Positions 17,111-23,907 of a stretch of 64,000 nucleotides of DNA are shown in pieces; within the stretch, counting starts at the first letter, position 1; every line of letters begins with the position of its first letter. Location of the stretch: NCBI RefSeq assembly GCF_900155635.1, contig NZ_LT732540.1, positions 1,482,003 to 1,546,002 of the forward strand, given 5' to 3'. Under the pieces are notes generated by a model that had not been told where the DNA came from, did no database searches, and worked only from the letters and a program-made list of their open reading frames with translations. This stretch comes from Olsenella urininfantis. Lineage in GTDB: Bacteria; Actinomycetota; Coriobacteriia; Coriobacteriales; Atopobiaceae. Both the position numbers and the translations under genes were made by a program.

Positions 17111-18673
17111 ATGAATACGACACTTGCACAGCTCATCGAGCTCCTCATGGCCGCTGGCATCACGCCCCGCTGCCACGCCCTCCCCAAAGACCCCGCAGCC
17201 GTTGGCGTGAGCGGGGCCGACTGCGACTCCCGCTTTGCCGCCGCAGGACACCTGTTCGTGTGCAAGGGGGCGGCCTTCAGGCCCGCCTACCTCACAAGCG
17301 CCCTGGAGAGGGGCTGCGTGGCCTATCTCTGCGACGAGGCCCGCTCCGGCGAGCTTGCGCAGACGGCACCTGGCGCCTGCGGCATGGTGGTGGAGGACGG
17401 GCAGCTCAGGCGTGCCATGGCCTTGGCCTCTGCCGAAGCGTGGGGGCATCCCGACCAAGGCCTGAGCGTGGTGGGCGTCACGGGCACCAAGGGCAAGTCC
17501 ACGGTGGCATACATGCTGCGTCACATCCTGGATGCCGGGAGCGCCGCCCCCCGCGCCGGCATCATGGGTTCCATCGAGACCTTTGACGGCATGGAGCGCG
17601 CGGAGAGCGTGAACACCACGCCCGAGGCGCCGGACCTGTGGCGCCACGTTGCCAACGCGCGCGAGGCGGGGCTCTCGCACCTGGTCATGGAGGTGTCCAG
17701 CCAAGCGCTCAAGTACGACCGCGTGGTGGGCCTGGGGCTGGACGTCGCCTGCTTCCTCAACATCGGCCGCGATCACATCTCCCCCGCCGAGCACCCTGAC
17801 TTCGAGGACTACTTCGAGAGCAAGCTGCGCATCTTCGACCAGGCCCGCACCGCCGTGGTCAATCTTGACTCAGCGCATGCCGAGAGGGTCCTGGAGCGGG
17901 CCAGCTGCTGCGGGCGCGTCCTAACGCACTCCTCGGCCGGCGACGCACGCGCCGACGTATGGGCGACAGACGTGCGGCCCGTCGAGGGCGGAATTCGCTT
18001 CGTGGCACACACCCCCAGCTGGGAGGGCGGGCTGCTCCTCTCGATGCCCGGCCTCTTCAACGTGGACAACGCCCTCAGCGCCATTGCCTGCTGCGAGCTG
18101 CTGGGCATAAGGTCCGAGCAGATACGCGAGGGGCTCTCGAAGGTGAAGGTCCCCGGACGCATGGAGCTTCTGCCCGCACTTGCCCCCAAGGTGGTGGGCA
18201 TCGTGGACTACGCACACAACAAGTTGTCCTACCAGCGCTTCTTCGCTTCCATCACCAAGGAGTTCCCAGGCCGGCGAATCGTGGCGGTCTTTGGCGCGCC
18301 CGGCGGAAAGGCGCACGAGAGGCGCCAAGAGCTGCCTGCGGAGGCCTCGCGGTGGGCGGACTGGCTGATCTACACCGAGGAGGACCCCGCGCACGAGGAC
18401 GTTGGTGAGATCTGCGCGCAGATGGCCGCGGCCACGCCGGCGAGCCAGAACTTCGAAGTCATCCCCGATCGTCCCAAAGCAATCAAACGAGCCGTTGACC
18501 TGGCCCTTTCGTGCGACGAAGGTGCCGTGGTGTGCCTTTTGGCCAAGGGGGACGAGACCCGCCAGCACGAGGGGGACCTCTTCGTCCCCTGCGAGACGGA
18601 CGGCAGCATCTACGAGCGCGTCCTGCGCGGCCGCCTTGGCCTGGAGGACGCCCCGAAGCCCTCAGGAGCCTAG
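17111..18673 (+). CDS. murE: UDP-N-acetylmuramyl-tripeptide synthetase (MurE family)
   Basis: ATP-dependent ligase that adds the third residue of the peptidoglycan stem peptide. The 520-aa product has the substrate domain, the P-loop GVTGTKGKST (about 122-131), a carbamylated-lysine region (HISPAEHPDFEDYFESK), and a C-terminal ligand domain. The motif that selects diaminopimelate is DNPR in E. coli-type enzymes. Here the corresponding stretch is EDPA (424-427), closer to the DNPA of L-lysine enzymes, so I infer lysine as substrate. There is no SD before the ATG, and a -10 box lies six bases upstream, so the transcript may be leaderless. It is not in a dcw cluster; a HAD phosphatase follows. 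Confidence 0.9.
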   Translation: MNTTLAQLIELLMAAGITPRCHALPKDPAAVGVSGADCDSRFAAAGHLFVCKGAAFRPAYLTSALERGCVAYLCDEARSGELAQTAPGACGMVVEDGQLRRAMALASAEAWGHPDQGLSVVGVTGTKGKSTVAYMLRHILDAGSAAPRAGIMGSIETFDGMERAESVNTTPEAPDLWRHVANAREAGLSHLVMEVSSQALKYDRVVGLGLDVACFLNIGRDHISPAEHPDFEDYFESKLRIFDQARTAVVNLDSAHAERVLERASCCGRVLTHSSAGDARADVWATDVRPVEGGIRFVAHTPSWEGGLLLSMPGLFNVDNALSAIACCELLGIRSEQIREGLSKVKVPGRMELLPALAPKVVGIVDYAHNKLSYQRFFASITKEFPGRRIVAVFGAPGGKAHERRQELPAEASRWADWLIYTEEDPAHEDVGEICAQMAAATPASQNFEVIPDRPKAIKRAVDLALSCDEGAVVCLLAKGDETRQHEGDLFVPCETDGSIYERVLRGRLGLEDAPKPSGA

Positions 18674-18707
18674 CGCCCGCGACCCCGCAACCCCCGAAAG
18701 GACGGCA

Positions 18708-19646
18708 ATGCCCGCACTCTCGCTTCCCACCTTCCCCGTCGACGCGGCCTCCCTTCCCGACTTCCTCGCCGAGAGGCTCTCTCGCATCAAGTACGTGATC
18801 AGCGACACGGACAACACCATGGTCAGCCACGGCCAGGCCCTCGCGTCAAGCGATGGGACCCCCTCCATAGAGCTGGCCCAGACCCTGGTTGACCTGCGCC
18901 GTGCCGGCGTGCAGGTCATTCCCTGCACGGGGCGCAACCGCGCCATGGCGCGCGAGGACGTGCGCGTGCTTGGCCTGGGCGGATGGATCGGCGAGATGGG
19001 CGGCGTGCTGTGCCTGCACGAGGGCACCGAGAGCGACTGGCACTACTTCACCGCCGAGATGCCCTACGACGAGGGGTGCGGCAAGACCCCGCACGACGTG
19101 ATCGTGGAGACCGGCGTGGTGCGGCGCATGCTCAAGCGTTGGTACGACTGCCTCGAGACCTACAACGACAACAACATTGGCTACCAGTACCGCGAGGTGA
19201 CGGTGGCGCTGCGCGGCGCCGTGATCGAGGACGAGGCCCAGGCCATGCTCGACGAGACCGGGCTCCCGCTCTACCTGGCGGACAACGGCTTCGTAGGTCG
19301 CATCACCGGAAAGACCATCCTGCCCACCTTCAAGGGCGGCAAGGTGGAGGATGTGCACACCTATCACATCACGCCGCGCGGGCTGAACAAGGGCTCGGCG
19401 GCCAGGCGCTACATGGAGCTCATGGGCTGGGATCCAGCGGAGGTGCTGGCCAGCGGGGACTCTCCCGCAGACTGCGAGATGGCGGCGGAGGTGGGGACCT
19501 TCCTGCTCATGCGCAACGGCATCGACAACCCCAAGACGCAGGCGGCGCTGGCCACGGCGGGAAACGCGTTCGTCTCGGCGAGCAACTCGACTGACGGCTG
19601 GTGCCAGGCCATGCGCACCCTGCTGGCGGTCAAGCGGGCGAGCTAG
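18708..19646 (+). CDS. HAD superfamily sugar-phosphatase-like hydrolase
   Basis: A 312-aa member of the haloacid dehalogenase superfamily, Cof-like subclass. Motif I is ISDTDNTMVS, with the first Asp as nucleophile. A large cap region lies between about residues 90 and 220, a Lys is present in LNKGSAARRY (motif III), and motif IV is ASGDSPADCEMA. Start at ATG 18708 with GAAAGGACGG upstream. It follows murE by 34 bp and is probably co-transcribed with it. Possible substrates are sugar phosphates or phosphoglycerate conjugates; specificity is not readable. Confidence 0.85.
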   Translation: MPALSLPTFPVDAASLPDFLAERLSRIKYVISDTDNTMVSHGQALASSDGTPSIELAQTLVDLRRAGVQVIPCTGRNRAMAREDVRVLGLGGWIGEMGGVLCLHEGTESDWHYFTAEMPYDEGCGKTPHDVIVETGVVRRMLKRWYDCLETYNDNNIGYQYREVTVALRGAVIEDEAQAMLDETGLPLYLADNGFVGRITGKTILPTFKGGKVEDVHTYHITPRGLNKGSAARRYMELMGWDPAEVLASGDSPADCEMAAEVGTFLLMRNGIDNPKTQAALATAGNAFVSASNSTDGWCQAMRTLLAVKRAS

Positions 19647-19677
19647 GCGGGGCGGAGCCGGGTCTGGCGGGGCCAGG

Positions 19678-19779
19678 CCCCGTTACACCGTCAGTAAGTG
19701 ACGGTCAAACGGACCGTTCGGACCGTTTTTCTCGGTTTTGGGCCGTTACTCTGCCAGTCAGTGACGGCGTAACGGCCCC
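19678..19779. repeat. Large inverted repeat between HAD gene and ydcF
   Basis: Two divergent arms of about 27 bases, each itself palindromic around CCGTCA...TGACGG, face each other (19678-19704 and about 19753-19779). The centre contains the direct repeat CGGACCGTT CGGACCGTT followed by TTTTCTCGG. The right arm covers the last codons and stop of ydcF. The centre could act as a terminator for the plus-strand HAD gene. It differs in sequence from the 58-bp repeat family. Confidence 0.65.
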
Positions 19780-20591
19780 ACCCCCGCCTCAGGCCTCCTT
19801 GCCACTCGCACGCTTTCGGGGAAGGCCTCCGAGAGGCGCGCGAAGGCCGCAAGCACGTCGTCGGGGATGTCCACGTGCGCCAGGTAGTCCCTGCCGTTGG
19901 GGCCGTAGCCCGCCGCGTCATCGCGCAGGCGGGGAATCTCGCCCATGAGCAGGCTGAGGTAGTGGCCAGGTGCCCACATGCCCCATGGCTCGTCCTCATA
20001 GCGCAGCTGGGCGAGAGGATCGCCCGCAGCCCCCTTCGCCGCCACCACGCGTGCGGCATGGCAGGCATAGCTCACGGGCACGACATCCGGCAGCTCCTTG
20101 CGCGCGACCGCCTCCACGCGCAGCTGCATGCTCGCGTCGTGGACGAGGATGAGGGAGCGGCAGCGCATACCCCTCTCGGCGAGAAGGTCACGCAGGCAGG
20201 TGATGTTGTTGCCACAGTTGGTGGACCCGCGCTCCAGCAGGTCCACCTCCAGGCCGTGGCGGCTCCTCAGGTAGGCGGCGAAGACGTCCGCCTCGCAGGC
20301 GTCGTCGGCAAAGCGCAGGTCGGGGCAGAGCTCGCGGATCTTCTCGCGGAAGGCCTGGGTGGTGTGGCCCGCCCCGCCCACGATCGCGTAGGCGCGGGCC
20401 ACACCCGCACGCATGGCCTGGGCCATAACGTCCCCACCAGCAAGAATGCTTCCGCCCACAAGTGCCATGACGTCCGTCCGGGCAAAGCCGAAGCGCAGCT
20501 CGAGCGCCTCCTGCGAGAGCTCCGCCACATCCCTCCTGCCGAGAAATGCCGCCAGCACGTTCATGTCATGCGCAACGTCCGCAGCGCGCAT
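19758..20591 (-). CDS. YdcF family protein (DUF218)
   Basis: A 277-aa protein resembling E. coli YdcF and the DUF218 family: an Rossmann-like fold with VGGSILAGGDVMAQAM, YAIVGGAGHTTQAF, LERGSTNCGNNI and LILVHDASMQLR. YdcF binds S-adenosylmethionine in vitro but its role is unknown. No membrane segment is evident, unlike the SanA/ElyC branch. The ATG follows GGGAGGTTGCG. It lies 32 bp after the transaldolase gene and is likely in the same transcript. Its last residues are encoded within an inverted repeat. Confidence 0.8.
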   Translation of the reverse strand: MRAADVAHDMNVLAAFLGRRDVAELSQEALELRFGFARTDVMALVGGSILAGGDVMAQAMRAGVARAYAIVGGAGHTTQAFREKIRELCPDLRFADDACEADVFAAYLRSRHGLEVDLLERGSTNCGNNITCLRDLLAERGMRCRSLILVHDASMQLRVEAVARKELPDVVPVSYACHAARVVAAKGAAGDPLAQLRYEDEPWGMWAPGHYLSLLMGEIPRLRDDAAGYGPNGRDYLAHVDIPDDVLAAFARLSEAFPESVRVARRPEAGVGPLRRH

Positions 20592-20623
20592 CGCAACCTC
20601 CCTGGAACAAGAGCCGACGTCGC

Positions 20624-21331
20624 CTACTCCTCGGGGAGGATGTGGAAGTTGAGTGTGGCGATGTCGGCAGCAAAGCCGCGGACGGTATCGACGGAGAGGT
20701 CAAGCGCCTGACGACCGCGCTTGAACCACTTCTCCAGCACGTCGTTGGGCACGGTGATGATGTCAACGCCCAGCTGCTCGGCCTGGATGATGTTGTAGAC
20801 CTCGCGGGTGGAGGCCCATAGGACCTCGGTCTGGGGGCGGTCCCTGGTGAGCTCGACGGCGTACTTGACCACAGGGATGGGATCGTTGCCGGCATCAGAC
20901 AGACGTCCGGCAAAGATGGAGATGTAGCCGGGGACGTTGGGGTTTAGGGCCTCGGCGACGGCCTTGACCTGACCCTCGGTGAAGACGGCCGTCACGTTGA
21001 CGTGCACGCCGGCGTCGGAGAGCTTCTTGATCAGACCGTAGATGGGGGTGCCGTCGGTCCTGACGCAGGGAATCTTCACGAAGACGTTCTCGCCCCAGGT
21101 CTTGATCTCGTTTCCCTCGACCTCCATCTGGGCCTCGTCGTCGGCAAAAACCTCGAAGGAGAGGGACTTGTCGGGGATGGCCGCCAGCGCCTTGAAGGCG
21201 AAGTCACGGTAGTTCTCGACGCCACCCTTCCTCATGAGCGAGGGGTTGGTGGTGAAGCCATCGACGCCCCTCTCGTTCATCTCGAGCATGCCCTCGAGGT
21301 TGGCGCCGTCGGCAAAGATCTTGATGGCCAT
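20624..21331 (-). CDS. Transaldolase-like / fructose-6-phosphate aldolase family protein
   Basis: A 235-aa single-domain class I aldolase of the FSA/TalC branch, much shorter than classical transaldolase. It has IFADGANLEGMLEMNERG, FTTNPSLMRKGG, the Schiff-base lysine in NVFVKIPC, NVTAVFTEGQ and a C-terminal DIITVPNDVLEKW. Substrates are probably fructose 6-phosphate or sedoheptulose 7-phosphate with erythrose 4-phosphate. The ATG at 21331 follows GGAGGAAGAGTC. It lies in the deoC-side cluster, which together with the split transketolase at 28-30 kb covers sugar-phosphate interconversion. Confidence 0.88.
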   Translation of the reverse strand: MAIKIFADGANLEGMLEMNERGVDGFTTNPSLMRKGGVENYRDFAFKALAAIPDKSLSFEVFADDEAQMEVEGNEIKTWGENVFVKIPCVRTDGTPIYGLIKKLSDAGVHVNVTAVFTEGQVKAVAEALNPNVPGYISIFAGRLSDAGNDPIPVVKYAVELTRDRPQTEVLWASTREVYNIIQAEQLGVDIITVPNDVLEKWFKRGRQALDLSVDTVRGFAADIATLNFHILPEE

Positions 21332-21403
21332 GACTCTTCCTCCTTGTGCCGTGCGACGCGCACGGCCTCCACTCGGGTGCGTTTCGTGAAACGGCCCGTC
21401 AGC

Positions 21404-21429
21404 CCAGGTCATATGTCCAGGTCATATGT
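21404..21429. repeat. 13-bp tandem duplication
   Basis: CCAGGTCATATGT occurs twice head to tail, five bases beyond the stop codon of the half-length PPDK-regulator-like gene. It may mark a past rearrangement that removed the rest of that gene. Confidence 0.7.
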
Positions 21430-21434
21430 AAGGT

Positions 21435-21887
21435 CTAAAGCATGCGTGCGTCGAGCTTGCGGATGGCCCGGCCCCTGTGGTTGACCTCGAGGCCAGGAAC
21501 GTTCAGAGGCTCCTCGCCCAGAAGTCGCTCCAAGATTTCCATGGCAGGGCCAAGAAGGTCAACTGACGCAATTCCGTGCTCCTCTGCCTCCTGACGCACG
21601 GATGTGCGGAGCTGCTGGTTCAATATCGTGTGGTAGACGATGGTCTCTTCCCCTTTGGGAACATAGCGGTCAAGGTACCTGCGAACTTGACCTGCGTTCT
21701 CCACATTGGAGAGCTGAGAGATGCCCACCCTCCCCCATCTGAACTGCGCGGCGGCTGCCTCGGCGAGGCGCACCGCAGTGTTGCCAGTTGCGTCCGATAG
21801 AACATGCACGACGATAGGGACGCTCGAACGCTCCTCTCGGCCCTCCTGCTTGACAACCTGGTTGATCACCTGCTCGCTAGCATCCAT
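21435..21887 (-). CDS. N-terminal half of a PPDK/PEP synthase regulatory protein (DUF299)
   Basis: A 150-aa protein matching the first half of the bifunctional kinase/phosphorylase that controls pyruvate phosphate dikinase (PSRP, YqfL type). It has VVHVLSDATGNTAVRLAEAAAAQF, then a VEDxG-like region and VDLLGPAMEILERLLG, ending at GRAIRKLDARML. Full-length proteins have about 270 residues and continue with the ADP-binding segment GVSRTSKTP, which is absent here; nothing resembling it follows before the transaldolase gene. The ATG has GAGGGGAACG upstream, so it can still be translated. It could be a decayed gene or a stand-alone regulatory domain. Confidence 0.75.
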   Translation of the reverse strand: MDASEQVINQVVKQEGREERSSVPIVVHVLSDATGNTAVRLAEAAAAQFRWGRVGISQLSNVENAGQVRRYLDRYVPKGEETIVYHTILNQQLRTSVRQEAEEHGIASVDLLGPAMEILERLLGEEPLNVPGLEVNHRGRAIRKLDARML

Positions 21888-21906
21888 GGTCGTTCCCCTC
21901 CAGAAT

Positions 21907-21940
21907 GGGGGCGGCCCGCCCGCGCGGGCGGGCCGCCCCC
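21907..21940 (-). terminator. Perfect 34-bp GC palindrome after deoC
   Basis: A 17-bp perfect stem (GGGGGCGGCCCGCCCGC and complement) with no loop bases left over, 45 bp beyond the deoC stop. The T-rich tail (CTTTT) is on the plus-strand side rather than the deoC side, so it may be a weak or reversed terminator. Confidence 0.5.
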
Positions 21941-21985
21941 AGCTTTTCGACCAACAAGGCCCACCGTCCGGCTGCCGCCCTGGGG

Positions 21986-22717
21986 CTAGGCCAGCCTCCT
22001 GGCCTCCTCGGCGGTCATGCCCAGGACCACCGGGGTGGAGCGGTAGCCCACGCCCATGCGGTCGATGCCCATGTCGATGAGCTCGAGGAAGTGCTCCCTG
22101 GTGCGGATGGCACCCGAGCCCTTTACCTTGATCTTGCCCTCGCCGGCCTCCATCATGGCCGCCACGACCTCGGTGGTGGCGCCCACGCTGGGCACGCCCG
22201 TGACGAAGCCCGTGGAGCTCTTGATGAAGTCCGCGCCGGCAGCAACGGCGCAGCGCGTGCCATCGGCGATCTGCTCGGGAGTGAGGAAGTCGGTCTCGAT
22301 GATGACCTTCACGAGCGTGCCGTACTTGTGGCACGCGTCCACGACGGCCTTGATGTCGCGGGTGACGTAGTCCAGGTCTCCGGAGCGCAGGCGACCATAG
22401 TTGGCCACGATGTCCAGGTCCTCGATCTTCCACTTGGAGCAGTACTCCTCGGCGAGCATGGCCTTCGCCTCGGTGGTGGCGAGGCCGAAGGGGAAGTCGC
22501 AGACCACGCAGAGGCCCGTCTCGGTGCCCTCGACCATGGGGGCGACGATGGGCAGGCTGGCAGGGTTGATGCAGATGGTGGCACAGCCGAAGTCGATGCC
22601 CTCCTGGGCGTACCTCTTGATCTCCCCCACGGTGAACTCGGGCTTGAGGACGGACTGGTCGATGTAGCGGGCGAGCTCGCGCACGGTCATCTCTGCTGCC
22701 TTCTTGGCGGGGTTCAT
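21986..22717 (-). CDS. deoC: Deoxyribose-phosphate aldolase
   Basis: Splits 2-deoxyribose 5-phosphate into acetaldehyde and glyceraldehyde 3-phosphate in deoxynucleoside breakdown. The 243-aa product shows YIDQSVLKPE, FGCATICINPA, VCDFPFGLATTEAK, the Schiff-base lysine in ADFIKSSTGF and VKGSGAIRTREH. The ATG at 22717 follows AGAAAGGACGCGCC; the upstream extension of the frame crosses the operator and is not coding. It is divergent from a GntR regulator, and an 18-bp perfect palindrome lies 26 bp in front of its start. Confidence 0.96.
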   Translation of the reverse strand: MNPAKKAAEMTVRELARYIDQSVLKPEFTVGEIKRYAQEGIDFGCATICINPASLPIVAPMVEGTETGLCVVCDFPFGLATTEAKAMLAEEYCSKWKIEDLDIVANYGRLRSGDLDYVTRDIKAVVDACHKYGTLVKVIIETDFLTPEQIADGTRCAVAAGADFIKSSTGFVTGVPSVGATTEVVAAMMEAGEGKIKVKGSGAIRTREHFLELIDMGIDRMGVGYRSTPVVLGMTAEEARRLA

Positions 22718-22743
22718 GGCGCGTCCTTTCTCTTGTCTGTTTT

Positions 22744-22761
22744 GTACGGTATTTACCGTAC
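22744..22761. promoter_or_regulatory. 18-bp palindromic operator between deoC and gntR
   Basis: GTACGGTA TT TACCGTAC is a perfect 8+2+8 inverted repeat in front of deoC. Related half-sites TACCGTAC (22830-22837) and TTACCGTC (22839-22846) lie just in front of the divergent GntR gene. This arrangement fits a GntR factor repressing both itself and deoC. Confidence 0.75.
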
Positions 22762-22856
22762 TTTTGCTGATTGCAAGATAGCATCCTGGCAAATGGGACT
22801 ACCATGTGCTGGCCGCAAAAGTTCGTATGTACCGTACATTACCGTCAAGGACGCCC

Positions 22857-23642
22857 ATGGACAGCCTCTCCGCCATAGCGGCCCAGCCGCTCGAAGCCGA
22901 ATCGCAGACCCCCCTCTACCAGCAGCTCAAGCAGCGCATCCTGCAGCTGATCGCCACGGGGGCGCTCGGCGCAAGCACGCCGCTTCCCACCGAGAAGCAG
23001 CTCTGCGAGCGCTTTGGCCTCTCGCGCGCCACCGTGCGCCGTTGCTTCAAGGACCTGGTGGACGAGGGGCGGGTCACTCGCAGGAGGGGACAGGGGACCT
23101 TTGTGCAAGACCCTGCGAAGGGCGATGGGAGGTCGGGGGCAGAGCTGAGCTTCTCGTCCGAGATGGAGAGCGCCGGGCGCACGGCCGCCTCGCGCGTGCT
23201 GGGTCTGCGCAAACGCGAATCCAGCAAGGGCGTCTCCCGCCGCCTGGGCCTTCCCGACGGCACGCCCGTGTGGGAGGTGCGACGCCTGCGCCTGGGGGAC
23301 GACGTGCCCATGCAGCTCGCCACGGCATACATTCCCTGCACGCTCTGTCCCGACCTCACCGAGAGGGACCTGGAGCAGTCGCTCTACGCCCTGGTCGCTG
23401 AGGCGTCGGGCGCGCTGCCCGCGCGGGCGGAGGAGGCGTACGAGGCGGTGTGCCTGGACGCGAGCGAGGCAAAGCTGCTGGGCGTGAGGCCTGGCAGCGC
23501 CGCCCTGAGGGTGCTTCGCACCTCGTTTGACAGTGCGGGGCGGCCCTTCGAGGCATCCGTGCTCATTGAGCCGGGCGACAAGAGCCGCCTGGTGGTGACC
23601 CTAAGCACCGAGGGGACCGAGCTCCGCCGCGTGTGGGAGTAG
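22857..23642 (+). CDS. GntR family regulator (UTRA type), likely deoC regulator
   Basis: A 261-aa regulator with an N-terminal winged helix (LYQQLKQRILQLIATGAL, LPTEKQLCERFGLSRATVRR, TRRRGQGTFVQ) and a UTRA domain (WEVRRLRLGDDVPMQLATAYIP). The ATG at 22857 follows AAGGACGCCC. It is divergent from deoC and separated by about 140 bp containing a perfect palindrome, so it probably controls deoC in response to a pentose or deoxyribose phosphate; that ligand is inference. The gene also carries a set of TACCGT half-sites at its own start. Confidence 0.9.
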   Translation: MDSLSAIAAQPLEAESQTPLYQQLKQRILQLIATGALGASTPLPTEKQLCERFGLSRATVRRCFKDLVDEGRVTRRRGQGTFVQDPAKGDGRSGAELSFSSEMESAGRTAASRVLGLRKRESSKGVSRRLGLPDGTPVWEVRRLRLGDDVPMQLATAYIPCTLCPDLTERDLEQSLYALVAEASGALPARAEEAYEAVCLDASEAKLLGVRPGSAALRVLRTSFDSAGRPFEASVLIEPGDKSRLVVTLSTEGTELRRVWE

Positions 23643-23746
23643 GCCCCTGTCGCCTGCTGCACGGTCAGGCATGGCCGAGAAACCCACACAGAATATTCTC
23701 CTGTAGGTCTCTCCTACAAAAGCCCAGTTGAATTGTGAAGACGCCA

Positions 23747-23763
23747 CAGGAAATTTTTTCCTG
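23747..23763. promoter_or_regulatory. Perfect inverted repeat in the gntR-adh convergent gap
   Basis: CAGGAAATTTTTTCCTG, a symmetric 17-mer with seven-base arms, lies 105 bp after the GntR stop. It could be the core of a terminator (six T in a row) or a binding site; similar CAGGA-type palindromes occur at 30323-30344 and 36696-36712. Confidence 0.4.
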
Positions 23764-23842
23764 AGGGGATTTCCGCAAGCTTTCAGCTGCGACGGGGACG
23801 AGAGAGAAGTGTGGGGCGCGAGACGAGGGGCGCGTCAAAGCG

Positions 23843-23876
23843 AGGGAGGCCCCCCGGGCGAACCCGAGAGGCCTCC
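23843..23876 (-). terminator. Hairpin after the iron alcohol dehydrogenase
   Basis: GGGAGGCC and GGCCTCCC arms enclose a GC-rich loop containing a secondary CGGG/CCCG stem, 31 bp beyond the adh stop. The tail is not strongly T-rich. Confidence 0.5.
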
Positions 23877-23907
23877 CTGCAAGAAGGCGTGCCGTGGGAA
23901 ACGGGGC

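Noticed and set aside
21435-22805. A single 456-codon minus-strand frame spanning the DUF299-like gene and deoC
   Set aside because: Only its last 150 codons are family-like. The rest is an alternative frame of deoC; the real start is ATG 21887 with an SD.
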